From contig NZ_JAHLZY020000001.1 in NCBI RefSeq assembly GCF_018967865.2, forward strand, positions 4,526,001 through 4,590,000: a DNA stretch of 64,000 bases, given 5' to 3'. This document shows, in pieces, positions 33,083 to 42,131 of the stretch. The notes beneath the pieces were generated by a model. That model was not told the origin of the DNA and made no database searches. It saw nothing but the letters and a program-made list of their open reading frames with translations. The stretch comes from Hymenobacter siberiensis. GTDB taxonomy: Bacteria > Bacteroidota > Bacteroidia > Cytophagales > Hymenobacteraceae. The first letter of the stretch is position 1. Each line of letters opens with the position of its first letter. The translations under genes and the position numbers were made by a program.

Positions 33083-35680
33083 TTGCTGAAACACCTTTAC
33101 TTCTTGCTCCTACTGCTGCCCGCTTTCGCCCACGCGCAGCTGGCCGATAATTTCAGCGACGGCAACTTCACCGCCAACCCCACCTGGACCGGCGACGCGG
33201 CCAGCTTCCAGGTAAATGCGCAGGTGCTGCAAAGCAACGGCCCGGCCGTCACCACCACGCAGATTGCCCTCAGCACCCCTTGCCAGGCCACTATCGGCAC
33301 GGTTTGGGAGTTCTGGGCTAATCTGCGGGTAGTCACCACTTCGGGCAATTATGCCGATGTGTGGCTTATCACCTCGCAGGCCGACCTCAGGGCGACCAGC
33401 AACTCCGGCTACTTTGTGCGCCTTGGCGGCACCGGCGGCAAAGTCAGTCTCTTCCGCAAAGACTCCACCCGCACGGCCGTACCGGTCATCGACGGTGCGC
33501 TCAACAGCCTGTCTACGACCAACAACCTGGTGCGCGTTCGCGTAACCCGTACCACGGCCAACCAGTGGACCCTGGAGCGCGACCTCATCGGCGGACGCAC
33601 CTTCGTGGCCGAGGCGGCTCAGCCCTTCGATGCCACCTATCAGCGCAGCGTAGCCGTGGGCGTATTCCTGAATTATTCCTCCACCAACAACCGCAATTTT
33701 TACTTCGATGACTTTGTGGTGACCGATGCCACGCCCCCGCTCCTCGCCCGCGCCGTGCCCGCCGATGCCCGGCAGGTAGACGTGGTTTTCAACGAAGCCG
33801 TGGCCGCCGCCAGCGCCGGCCTGCCCGCCAACTACCGCCTGCAAAGCGGCGCGGTGCCGGTTTCGGCGCAGCTCTCGGCTACCAACCCGGCCGTGGTGCG
33901 CCTGGCCTTCGCCGCCGATTTTGCGGCTCAGGACGTGCTGGAGGCCCGCAACGTGGCCGACCTGTACGGCAACGTTGCGGGCGGGCCGCTCACAGCCGCC
34001 TTCACGTCGCTGCCCGCCGCTCCGGCCTTCGGCGACCTGATTATCAGCGAGATTTTTGCCGATGAAACGCCCCAGATAGGCCTGCCGCTCTCCGAATACC
34101 TGGAAATTTACAACCGCAGCACCACCAAAACCCTGAGCCTGCGCGGCGTGCGCCTGGGCAAAACCAGCAGCACCACCTTCGCCGCCTTCGCCGATACGGC
34201 CAAGCTCCTGCCCGGCCAGTATGCCATTGTGTGCGGCAGCACCCGCATCAGCCAGTTCACGCAGTACGGCAAAGTGTATGGGCCCACCAATTTCCCTTCG
34301 CTCAACAATGGCGGCGACCAGCTCATCCTGCGTGGGCGCGACGGCCGCACGCTATTTGAGGTGGCATATTCCGACACCTGGTACCGCGACGCGGTGAAAA
34401 AGGACGGCGGCTGGAGCCTGGAAATGATTGACACCAACAACTTCTGCGCGGGGGCCGGCAACTGGACGGCCAGCACCAACGCCAGCGGCGGCACCCCCGG
34501 CCGCGCCAACTCGGTACGCGCCGCCAATGCCGATGCCCTGGCCCCCACCCTGCTCCGCGCCATCGCCCTGAACGCGAACACCGTGCGGGCCTATTTCTCC
34601 GAAAAGCTCGATAGCGCCACCGCCGCCACCGTGGGCCGCTACGCGCTGGCCACGCCGGGCCCGGCCATCACACGGGCCGCGCCCGTGGGGCCCGATTTCC
34701 GGCAGGTCGACCTCACGTTGGCCACCGCGCTGCTCCCCAGCCGCCCCAGCGTCCTCACCGTGCAAACGGCCACCGACTGCGTCGGCAATGCCAGCGGCGT
34801 GTTGCAGCCCGCCACCTTCGCCCTGCCCGAAACGGCCGTGAGCGGTGAGGTGGTAATAAACGAGCTATTGTTCAACCCTCGCGTGAGCGCGGTGCGGTTT
34901 GTGGAAATCATCAACCGCAGCAACAAATTTATCGATTTGCAGGGCTGGCAAATCGGGAGCGTGAAACCGGATGGTACCGCCAGTACCACCGTGCTCAGCA
35001 CCGGGCCGCTGGTGCTGGCACCGGGACAGCTGCTGGCGTTCAGTAGCAGCCTGGCCATCATCATCACGCAGTACCCCACCAGCAGCGACGCGGCCAATCT
35101 GGTTCAGACGGCCAGCCTGCCCACCTTTGCTGATGTGGGCACGGCATTTTTGGCCGACGGCAAAGGTTTCGAAATCGACCGGTTTGTGTATAGCAAAGCG
35201 CTGCATCTGAGCCTACTGGCCACCCAGGATGGCGTGTCGCTGGAGCGCATTCGCACCAATGGGCCTACGCTGGGCAGCAACTTCCATTCGGCGGCCAGCG
35301 CGGCGGGCTATGCCACGCCCGGCCGGCACAACTCGCAGGCCCAGGACGAAGCCGGCGGCGACCAGGAGCTAACCATAACGCCCGAAGTCTTCACCCCCGA
35401 CGACGACGGCCAGCAGGATTTTGCCACCCTCAACTACCACCTCGACGCCCCCGGCTACGCCGCCAGCGTAACGGTGTACGACGCCCTGGGCCGCCTCACC
35501 CGCCACCTCACCCGCAACGAAACCCTGCCCACCAACGGCTTCATTCAGTGGGACGGCACCGACGAGAAAGGCCACAAGGCGGCCGTGGGGTACTATATTC
35601 TCTTGGTCGAGCTCTTCCGCCCCACCAGTGGCGAGAAGCGCGAATACAAGAAAACGGTGGTGCTGGGCGCACGGTTTTAA
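33083..35680 (+). CDS. Secreted lamin-tail/Ig-like domain protein
   Basis: An 865-residue exported protein starting at TTG 33083 (MLKHLYFLLLLLPAFAHAQ signal). An N-terminal jelly-roll-like domain comes first (LADNFSDGNFTANPTWTGDA); two SbsA-type Ig-like modules (PADARQVDVVFNEAV and LRAIALNANTVRAYFSEKLD) alternate with two lamin-tail domains (DLIISEIFADETPQIGLPLS with YLEIYNRSTTKTLSLRGVRL; EVVINELLFNPRVSAVRFVE with IINRSNKFIDLQGWQIGS). It ends with a FlgD/T9SS-like Ig domain (VFTPDDDGQQDFATLNYHLD, GFIQWDGTDEKGHKA, VGYYILLVELFR). Probably a surface or extracellular structural protein. Confidence 0.82.
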   Translation: MLKHLYFLLLLLPAFAHAQLADNFSDGNFTANPTWTGDAASFQVNAQVLQSNGPAVTTTQIALSTPCQATIGTVWEFWANLRVVTTSGNYADVWLITSQADLRATSNSGYFVRLGGTGGKVSLFRKDSTRTAVPVIDGALNSLSTTNNLVRVRVTRTTANQWTLERDLIGGRTFVAEAAQPFDATYQRSVAVGVFLNYSSTNNRNFYFDDFVVTDATPPLLARAVPADARQVDVVFNEAVAAASAGLPANYRLQSGAVPVSAQLSATNPAVVRLAFAADFAAQDVLEARNVADLYGNVAGGPLTAAFTSLPAAPAFGDLIISEIFADETPQIGLPLSEYLEIYNRSTTKTLSLRGVRLGKTSSTTFAAFADTAKLLPGQYAIVCGSTRISQFTQYGKVYGPTNFPSLNNGGDQLILRGRDGRTLFEVAYSDTWYRDAVKKDGGWSLEMIDTNNFCAGAGNWTASTNASGGTPGRANSVRAANADALAPTLLRAIALNANTVRAYFSEKLDSATAATVGRYALATPGPAITRAAPVGPDFRQVDLTLATALLPSRPSVLTVQTATDCVGNASGVLQPATFALPETAVSGEVVINELLFNPRVSAVRFVEIINRSNKFIDLQGWQIGSVKPDGTASTTVLSTGPLVLAPGQLLAFSSSLAIIITQYPTSSDAANLVQTASLPTFADVGTAFLADGKGFEIDRFVYSKALHLSLLATQDGVSLERIRTNGPTLGSNFHSAASAAGYATPGRHNSQAQDEAGGDQELTITPEVFTPDDDGQQDFATLNYHLDAPGYAASVTVYDALGRLTRHLTRNETLPTNGFIQWDGTDEKGHKAAVGYYILLVELFRPTSGEKREYKKTVVLGARF

Positions 35681-35694
35681 GCCGGATGCCTAAG

Positions 35695-35795
35695 TAGTCA
35701 GTCATCAACAATCGGTAGTCAGACAGGAATCAATAGACTGGTTTTTAGATAGATGGAGTCTGATTACTGACTACTTATTACTGACTACCTGCTTG
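35695..35795. repeat. Repeated TAGTCAG words between convergent genes
   Basis: AGTAGTCAGTCATCAACAAT followed by CGGTAGTCAGA on the left, and TCTGATTACTGACTACTT followed by ATTACTGACTACC on the right, form an imperfect inverted repeat. It lies between two convergent genes and may terminate transcripts. Confidence 0.5.
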
Positions 35796-35814
35796 GAAGC
35801 CTCTAAACAGCAGC

Positions 35815-37059
35815 CTACCACTTCCGAAATTCCAGCTGCTTGTTCACGTAGTCAATCGTGGTGCGGTACTGGCTGAGCAGCGGGTAGCCCAGCAAGCCCT
35901 GCAAGGGCGTTTTATCGGGGTTTTGGTTGAACTGAGAGATGTCGGAGAATACGGTTTGCTGGTTGCGGAAGGGCAGCGGGCCGGCTAGGCGCACATCGGC
36001 CAGCTGGCCGCTGGTCACGGTGCGCAGCGCGCCATCGCCGCCGTGCAGGGTGCTTTTTTCCGGCTTGCGCAGTTTTTTGGCAAACGCCGCCTCGAACTGC
36101 TGGTCGAGCAGGTTGTTCTGCGCCCCGCAGTCGATTCCCATCTGAAAGGTCTGGCCGTTGGCCGTCATGGCCACCACGGGCAGGTGGCCCCGTAGCGTGA
36201 AGGGCACGCGCATGAGCGGCGCGGGCAGGGCATCGGGGGTGGCGGGCTTGCGCAGCAGCACCTTTTGGGCGCGGTAGTCCAGGGTCAGGGCGTACGGATT
36301 CAGCAGGTTGAAGCCGATAATGCCCAGCAGCTCCACGCCGGTCTGCTGTTCGAGGCCGGTCAGGTCGAGCGTGGCTACGTCTTTGTTTTCGAAGTGGATA
36401 CCACTCCAGTCAAACGTTTTGGTGAGGTGGTACGACATACCGCTCACGGCCCCGTTCACGCCCTTGGCCCCGTTCACAGCAAGCGTGGTTTCGGTAGCGG
36501 CCGGCGGAAACGTCTTTTTATTCAGCATAAGGGCCGGCGCCCCCGAATCGAGAAAAAACCAGCCCCGGCGGCCATCGGCCTCGGCTTCCACCAGCAGCAG
36601 GTCGTGGCTGATGCGCACGGGTACGTCGAGGCTGGGCGGCGTGGTCAGGTCTTCGGGCTTGAAGGCAGTATCAATCTTTTTCAGACTGGCCTGGGCCAGG
36701 TTCAGCTCGGCAAACGTGCCGGCGGGCGTCAGCAGGAAATCGTATTCCTTATCGGCCCCCTTGCGGGTAATGGCGCACATGTAGCGCGTGTTGGCCCCTT
36801 CGGCGGTCTGGCGCACCACCCGGAAACCTTCGACAGGCCCAAACTGCGGGATGAGCTGGGCCAGCACCCGCGCCGTGTAGGCCGGCGGCAGGCTGCCGAG
36901 GCGGGTTTCGGGCGTGAGGTAGGGCTGCAGGGGCTCCACCGATTTGGCATTGATGGCGGCCACCAGCTGGTCGAGGGGCGCCACGCCAGTAGCCACCTGG
37001 GCCAGCGCGGCAGCCAGAAAGCATAGATAGAAGCAGCCGGTCAGGAAAAGTTTTTTCAT
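35815..37059 (-). CDS. Secreted retropepsin-like aspartic protease
   Basis: A 414-residue exported protein (FLTGCFYLCFLAAALAQ signal). An N-terminal domain of about 110 residues (PLDQLVAAINAKSVEPLQPY, GANTRYMCAITRKGADKEYD) resembles DUF3887-like modules. Two aspartyl-protease half-domains follow: WFFLDSGAPALMLNKKTF with the DSGA active site, and FQMGIDCGAQNNLLDQQFEA with a DCGA variant. The end PLQGLLGYPLLSQYRTTIDY has the LLGxxLLxxxxxxxDY flap-like motif. In the second half Ser/Thr after Asp is Cys, which could alter catalysis. Confidence 0.75.
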   Translation of the reverse strand: MKKLFLTGCFYLCFLAAALAQVATGVAPLDQLVAAINAKSVEPLQPYLTPETRLGSLPPAYTARVLAQLIPQFGPVEGFRVVRQTAEGANTRYMCAITRKGADKEYDFLLTPAGTFAELNLAQASLKKIDTAFKPEDLTTPPSLDVPVRISHDLLLVEAEADGRRGWFFLDSGAPALMLNKKTFPPAATETTLAVNGAKGVNGAVSGMSYHLTKTFDWSGIHFENKDVATLDLTGLEQQTGVELLGIIGFNLLNPYALTLDYRAQKVLLRKPATPDALPAPLMRVPFTLRGHLPVVAMTANGQTFQMGIDCGAQNNLLDQQFEAAFAKKLRKPEKSTLHGGDGALRTVTSGQLADVRLAGPLPFRNQQTVFSDISQFNQNPDKTPLQGLLGYPLLSQYRTTIDYVNKQLEFRKW

Positions 37060-37202
37060 CGGGAATACCTGTTTTGGGCAACACCGTTGGGACGCAATAG
37101 CTGCCAGTAGCGCGTGCCAATGACCAGCCTACCGCCGCCGGAGTTGCGCCGGCAAGTGCCGGGCCGGCTTAAACCCCGTGCCCGGCCCGGCGTCTTACCG
37201 GT

Positions 37203-38774
37203 ATGAACAGCACCCAGCAATTGCAGCATCTCTACTGGCGCGCCGGCTTCGGCCCGCGCCCGCAGGACGTGGCCGCCGGCCTCAGTCCGCGCAAAGCCCT
37301 GCGCCAGCTGCTTCTCGATTCGGAGCACTACGAGCCCCTCGCCGGCCCCACCCTGAGCTACACCAACCCGCAGGGCATGGTGATGACCGACCCGGCCTCG
37401 ACCAAAAACAACCCCGTGCCTAACGGCATGGTAATCAAGCCTGACCTGCCCGCGCCCCCCGGTGCGCCGGCAGCGCCCGTGGCCCTCATGCGGCCCCGCG
37501 CGGCCTTCAAGGGCGGCACCATTGCGGCCGGCGTGCCCCGCCTGCGCCGCGCCGACCTCACGCCCGCCCAGCGCAAGATGCAGAACGAAGGCATTCGCGA
37601 TGCTTTTAATAACATGAGCACGGCCTGGATGGAGCGCATGGCCAGCTCGCCGGCGCAGCTGCGCGAGAAAATGACGCTGTTCTGGCACGGGCATTTTGCC
37701 TGCCGCGTGCGCCAGCCCGATGCCGCGCTCAGCCTGCACAACACCACCCGGCAGTACGCCCTGGGCAAATTCCCCGACCTGCTGCTGGCCGTGAGCCGGG
37801 AGCCGGCCATGCTCCAGTTCCTCAACAACCAGCAAAACCGCAAGGAGCATCCCAACGAAAACTTCGCCCGCGAGGTGATGGAGCTGTTCACCCTCGGGCA
37901 CGGCAACTACACCGAAACCGACGTGAAAGAGGCCGCCCGCGCCTTTACCGGCTGGGGCTACGACAGGCAGGGCAACTTCCGGTTTCAGCAGCGGGAGCAC
38001 GATACCGGCCCCAAAACCTTCCTGGGCAAAACCGGCAACCTGACCGGCGAGGACGTGCTAACGCACATTCTGGCCCAGCCCGCCGCCGCTACGTTCCTGA
38101 CCACCAAGCTCTACCGTTTCTTCGTGAACGACGTGCCCAACCCGGCGCACATCGAGCCGCTGGCCGTGGCCTTCCGCAAAAGCGGCTACGACATTGCCGA
38201 CCTTATGGAGCGCCTGTTTTCGGCCGACTGGTTCTACGAACCGGCCAATATGGGCACCCACATCAAGAGCCCGGTGGAGCTGCTGGCCGGCATTCGCCGC
38301 ACCCTGAACGTGAAGGTGGACAACGCGCAGCCGCTGCTGGGCTACCAGCGCGCCCTGGGCCAAAACCTGTTTCAGCCGCCCAACGTGGCCGGCTGGCCCG
38401 GCGGCCGCAACTGGATTGATTCGTCGTCGCTGCTGCTGCGCCTGCAGCTGCCGGCCATCCTGTTCAAAAACGCCGAGTTTGCCGTGGCCCTGAAGCAGGA
38501 CGAAAACGATATCGCCCCGAACCAGACCAAGGCCGAGCGCACCGTGCGGCCCGGCGCGGGTGCCCACCTGCCCCTGGGTCCGCTCCAGCTGCTGCTGGGG
38601 GCTACGCCTACTGCCCAGCAGCCCGAGAAGCTCAGCGGCTTCCTGCTCCAGGCCAGCATTCGGCCCGAAAACCTGCAATTGGTGCAACAGGCCGCCCAGC
38701 AAAAAGAGCCGACCGAGGCACTGCGCGCCACCTTAATGAACCTGCTGAGCCTGCCCGAATACCAGCTGGCGTAA
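37203..38774 (+). CDS. DUF1800 protein
   Basis: A 523-residue DUF1800 family protein. Characteristic segments: LYWRAGFGPRPQDVAAGLSP, LREKMTLFWHGHFACRVRQP, EHPNENFAREVMELFTLGHG, NYTETDVKEAARAFTGWGYD, TFLTTKLYRFFVNDVPNPAH, and FQPPNVAGWPGGRNWIDSSS. DUF1800 genes are almost always followed by a DUF1501 gene, as here, and the pair is thought to be involved in exported metallo-/sulfatase-like or cell-surface functions; the biochemical role is not known. I see no clear signal peptide. Confidence 0.92.
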   Translation: MNSTQQLQHLYWRAGFGPRPQDVAAGLSPRKALRQLLLDSEHYEPLAGPTLSYTNPQGMVMTDPASTKNNPVPNGMVIKPDLPAPPGAPAAPVALMRPRAAFKGGTIAAGVPRLRRADLTPAQRKMQNEGIRDAFNNMSTAWMERMASSPAQLREKMTLFWHGHFACRVRQPDAALSLHNTTRQYALGKFPDLLLAVSREPAMLQFLNNQQNRKEHPNENFAREVMELFTLGHGNYTETDVKEAARAFTGWGYDRQGNFRFQQREHDTGPKTFLGKTGNLTGEDVLTHILAQPAAATFLTTKLYRFFVNDVPNPAHIEPLAVAFRKSGYDIADLMERLFSADWFYEPANMGTHIKSPVELLAGIRRTLNVKVDNAQPLLGYQRALGQNLFQPPNVAGWPGGRNWIDSSSLLLRLQLPAILFKNAEFAVALKQDENDIAPNQTKAERTVRPGAGAHLPLGPLQLLLGATPTAQQPEKLSGFLLQASIRPENLQLVQQAAQQKEPTEALRATLMNLLSLPEYQLA

Positions 38775-38778
38775 GGTG

Positions 38779-38948
38779 AAACTCCCCTCCTTTTTTAAGG
38801 AGGGGGTGTTCGAGCCGCAGGCTCGGACGGGGGTGGTAAAGTCGTTGAACGATGGGCGAACAGTTCGGCCGCGAGTCGTTCAACGACTTCAACCACCCCA
38901 GTTTCAGCTTCGCTGAAACGTCCCCTCCTTTTTTAAGGAGGGGAGTTT
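38779..38948. repeat. Nested palindromic repeat between DUF1800 and DUF1501 genes
   Basis: Outer arms: AAACTCCCCTCCTTTTTTAA at 38779 and TTAAGGAGGGGAGTTT ending at 38948. Each outer arm is itself a hairpin (CCCCTCCTT / AAGGAGGGG). Inner arms: AAGTCGTTGAACGA (38839) and TCGTTCAACGACTT (38876). The whole could fold into a branched structure in the DUF1800-DUF1501 mRNA. Confidence 0.85.
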
Positions 38949-38978
38949 GATGTTCTCTCAACCCTTACCAATAGAGCT

Positions 38979-40196
38979 ATGGCTTCCACCCGCCGCGAAT
39001 TCCTCCGCACATCCGCTTTAGCCAGCACCTTGCTGCTGATACCCAAGTTTCTGCACGCGCTGGACCGGGGGCCAGGCCTTGCCGGCCTGCGCGATGCCAC
39101 CGGGGCGCGCCGCCTCATCGTGGTGCAGCTCGGCGGGGGCAATGATGGGCTGAATACCGTCATCCCCTACCGCAACGAACTGTATTACAAGGCCCGGCCC
39201 ACGCTGGGCATCAAAGAAGCCGAGGGGATTCTGGCGCTGGATAAAGACCTGGGCCTGCACCCGGCCCTGAAAGGCCTGAAAGGCCTGTACGACCAGGGCC
39301 AGCTGGCCGTGCTGAACTCGGTGGGCTACCCCAACCCCGACCGCTCGCACTTCCGCTCGATGGACATCTGGCAATCGGGCTCGGGCTCCGACCAGGTGGT
39401 GAGCACCGGCTGGCTGGGCCGCTACCTCGACTCCAACTGCCCCGACTGCCAGCGGCCCTACAACGCCCTCGAAATCGACGACACGCTGAGCCTCGCCCTC
39501 AAAGGCGGCCAGCGCAAGGGCCTGGCCCTGAAAAACCCGGATAAATTCCACCAAATCAGTCAGAACCGCTTGCTGGCCAAGGTGAGCAAGGAAACCGCGC
39601 CCGCCCACCAGGAGCAGGTTGATTACCTGTATAAGACGCTGGCCGAAACGGCGTCCTCAGCCGATTACCTGTACGACAAGTCCAAAATCTACAAATCGGC
39701 CGTGACGTACCCGAACTCCGACTTCGGCAAAAACCTGAAAACCACCGCCGAGCTCATCAACTCCGGCGTCGAATCGCGGGTGTACTACCTGGCCCTGAAC
39801 GGTTTTGATACCCATGTTCGCCAGCACGAGCAGCAGCAGCGCCTCTTCACCGACCTCGGCAACGGCCTCGCTGCCCTAGCCGACGACCTGCGCCAGCACG
39901 ACCAGTGGAACAACACGTTGGTACTGGTATTCAGTGAGTTTGGCCGGCGCGTGGGCCAGAACGCCAGCAACGGCACCGACCACGGCACCGCCAACAACGT
40001 GTTCCTCGCCGGCGGTGCCCTCCAGAAAAAAGGCGTGATAAACAATGCTCCCGACCTCCTGAACCTTGACCAGGGCGACCTGCGCCACCAGGTCGATTTC
40101 CGCAGCATCTACGCCAGCATCCTCAAAGACTGGCTCGGCGCCGATGACACCGCCATTCTGGGAGCGGGTTTTGAGCGGATGAGCGGGCTGGTGTAG
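38979..40196 (+). CDS. DUF1501 protein with Tat signal
   Basis: A 405-residue DUF1501 protein. The N-terminus STRREFLRTSALASTLLLIP is a twin-arginine export signal. The core shows IVVQLGGGNDGLNTVIPYRN, SVGYPNPDRSHFRSMDIWQS, NGFDTHVRQHEQQQRLFTDL and TLVLVFSEFGRRVGQNASNG followed by TDHGTANNVFLAGG. The D/H residues in these motifs resemble an alkaline-phosphatase/sulfatase-like metal site. It pairs with the DUF1800 gene upstream; Tat export fits folding with bound metal in the cytoplasm. Confidence 0.92.
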   Translation: MASTRREFLRTSALASTLLLIPKFLHALDRGPGLAGLRDATGARRLIVVQLGGGNDGLNTVIPYRNELYYKARPTLGIKEAEGILALDKDLGLHPALKGLKGLYDQGQLAVLNSVGYPNPDRSHFRSMDIWQSGSGSDQVVSTGWLGRYLDSNCPDCQRPYNALEIDDTLSLALKGGQRKGLALKNPDKFHQISQNRLLAKVSKETAPAHQEQVDYLYKTLAETASSADYLYDKSKIYKSAVTYPNSDFGKNLKTTAELINSGVESRVYYLALNGFDTHVRQHEQQQRLFTDLGNGLAALADDLRQHDQWNNTLVLVFSEFGRRVGQNASNGTDHGTANNVFLAGGALQKKGVINNAPDLLNLDQGDLRHQVDFRSIYASILKDWLGADDTAILGAGFERMSGLV

Positions 40197-40206
40197 AACG
40201 AAAAAA

Positions 40207-40242
40207 GAACGTCATGCTGAGCGCAGCCGAAGCATGACGTTC
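40207..40242. repeat. Short GTCATGC palindrome, terminator-like
   Basis: GAACGTCATGCT and AGCATGACGTTC with a GAGCGCAGCCGA centre, between the convergent DUF1501 and barrel genes; probably ends both transcripts. Confidence 0.7.
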
Positions 40243-40256
40243 TACCATAGTCTAAC

Positions 40257-41111
40257 CTACAGTGGCATGTTAAACCCAAAGGCCCAGATGGCTTGCAGCG
40301 ACCCGAAAACGTGGGTGGCACGGCCCTGCCGGGCATCGCCGAGGTAGGTGTTGGTGTAGTCGGCGAAGGCACCCTGCAAGTCGGTTTGCAGGAAGAAGTA
40401 GCGGAAAATATCCGCCTTCAGGCCCAGGCTACTGCCCACCACCAGGCCGTGGTAGTGAAACGGCCCCTCCTGGTGGTTGCCCAGCACGGTGGAGATGGTG
40501 TAGGAAATCATGGGGCCAGCCCCCACCTTGCCCACGGCGCTGAGCTTGAGGTAGCGCTGCTGCCACAGCACCTTGTGTTTCACCAGGTTCACCATGAGGT
40601 AATTATTACCGTTGGTGTGCTGGAGGTGCACAAAATCGGGCGTTACCAGCGTATCCTTGTCAATGTAGCGCCCCCGAATCTGGCCCGTGACGTGGATAAT
40701 CTGGTTGTCATCGACCACGTATTTGAGGTGGTTCCAGCTCACTTCGATGCCCAGGTTGTGCTTGTCGTGAAACAGATAGCCCAGCGTCATGTCATACTGC
40801 GGGATGGTCCAGGAATTGAACCGCCAGAAGTCCTTAAAATCGGGCTTGTCGCTGGCGTGCGCGTTCACGAACGTGAAGTCGTAATTGTCGGTTTTCGTGT
40901 TTTTGAAGCGGATATCGCTGCGCGTGTACCAGTCGCGGTTGTAGCCCCAGCTGAAATACAGGCTGCCATGAGGCTTTAGCTCGGGCGGGATGGGCGCAAC
41001 AATAGGCGCTGACTCAGTAGTAATTGGGTCGGCCACAGGGGCCAGCGGCTGAGCAATAAGAGGCCCGCCCAGGCCCATCAATAGACCCGACAATAAGAAT
41101 AATAATCTCAT
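40257..41111 (-). CDS. Outer-membrane beta-barrel protein of unknown function
   Basis: A 284-residue exported protein (LLFLLSGLLMGLGGPLIAQ signal). Most of it is amphipathic strands: GSLYFSWGYNRDWYTRSDIR, WTIPQYDMTLGYLFHDKHNL, YLMVNLVKHKVLWQQRYLKL, FQTDLQGAFADYTNTYL-type. The ending LQAIWAFGFNMPL suits a barrel. I do not recognise the family with confidence. It stands alone, with a 200-bp upstream gap containing no other feature I can see. Confidence 0.6.
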   Translation of the reverse strand: MRLLFLLSGLLMGLGGPLIAQPLAPVADPITTESAPIVAPIPPELKPHGSLYFSWGYNRDWYTRSDIRFKNTKTDNYDFTFVNAHASDKPDFKDFWRFNSWTIPQYDMTLGYLFHDKHNLGIEVSWNHLKYVVDDNQIIHVTGQIRGRYIDKDTLVTPDFVHLQHTNGNNYLMVNLVKHKVLWQQRYLKLSAVGKVGAGPMISYTISTVLGNHQEGPFHYHGLVVGSSLGLKADIFRYFFLQTDLQGAFADYTNTYLGDARQGRATHVFGSLQAIWAFGFNMPL

Positions 41112-41312
41112 TGAAAATGAATAAATAAATTCCGCGATAAAGCTCCACTATAAAAGGGCGCGAAGTTAAGGTGCAAGTCTACCAATTGTTTAGCTTGAGG
41201 ATGAGGCCCTGTGCCCGACACGTCCGGCCTCAGGGCCCGCTGGCAAGTTTTAAAGGCATCCTGACACGTTGCACCGTAGCTTAGCGCGCAGAATCTACTC
41301 GCGTTTACTCCC

Positions 41313-42128
41313 GTGAAAAAAATATTTATCTGTGCGGCAGCAGCCTTGCTGCTGGCCCCGGCTGCCTCCGTACTGGCGCAGGCCCCAACCCCACCCGCGG
41401 CCTATGCCGGCCCGCGCTTTCCCGGTGGCCCCGACTCGCTGCGCGCCCTGATGGGCCGCAGCATGCGGCAGGCCGGCGCTACGCCAGCGGGCCGCATGCT
41501 GGTACAGTTCGAGCTGAAGGCCGATGGCCAGCCGACCAACTACACCATGGTACGCCCGCCCGAGCCGCTGAGCAAGCCGCTGGTAGAAGCCACCGCCACG
41601 GCGCTAAACTACCTGGAAGCCCACATGCCCGCCTGGCAGCCGGCCCCACCCGACCCCGAAGCGTCACCCAAAAACCAGCCGGCCCGCATCAGCCTCGTGC
41701 TGGATTTCACCACGCCCCTGGCCGCGCAGCCGTATGCCTATGCCGACCAAAACCCGGTGTTCGGTACCCTGGCCCAAGCCTTGCCCACTCGCCGCAACTC
41801 TTACTTCGACAAAATTTTGAATGACCCGGCGCGGCGCGCCCGGTTCGAGTCGTCGGGCAGCGGCCTTGTTGCGTGCACCCAAATGGCGGTGAAGTACCCA
41901 CCCGAAGCCCTGCGTGCCCACCAGCAAGGCACCGTGTACGCCGCGTTTGAGGTGAGCGAAACCGGCGCGCTTGAGCACACCGAAATCCTGGGTTCAGCCG
42001 GCAATGCCCTTGATGCCACAGTGCGGCAGGCCATCGGGCAATTGCCGGCCGCCACCACGCCGGCGCAGCTGAATGGCCGGCCGGTCAGGATGAGCTACGT
42101 ATTGCCCATCACCTTCAAAATTCAATAA
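41313..42128 (+). CDS. Periplasmic protein with TonB-C-like domains
   Basis: A 271-residue exported protein from GTG 41313 (MKKIFICAAAALLLAPAASV signal). The C-terminal part KYPPEALRAHQQGTVYAAFE, TEILGSAGNALDATVRQAIG and SYVLPITFKIQ is a TonB C-terminal domain; the N-terminal part (GRMLVQFELKADGQPTNYTM) looks like a second, degenerate copy. It lacks a membrane anchor, so it is not a classic TonB; such proteins may bind receptor TonB boxes or peptidoglycan. Function uncertain. Confidence 0.72.
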   Translation: MKKIFICAAAALLLAPAASVLAQAPTPPAAYAGPRFPGGPDSLRALMGRSMRQAGATPAGRMLVQFELKADGQPTNYTMVRPPEPLSKPLVEATATALNYLEAHMPAWQPAPPDPEASPKNQPARISLVLDFTTPLAAQPYAYADQNPVFGTLAQALPTRRNSYFDKILNDPARRARFESSGSGLVACTQMAVKYPPEALRAHQQGTVYAAFEVSETGALEHTEILGSAGNALDATVRQAIGQLPAATTPAQLNGRPVRMSYVLPITFKIQ

Positions 42129-42131
42129 AAC

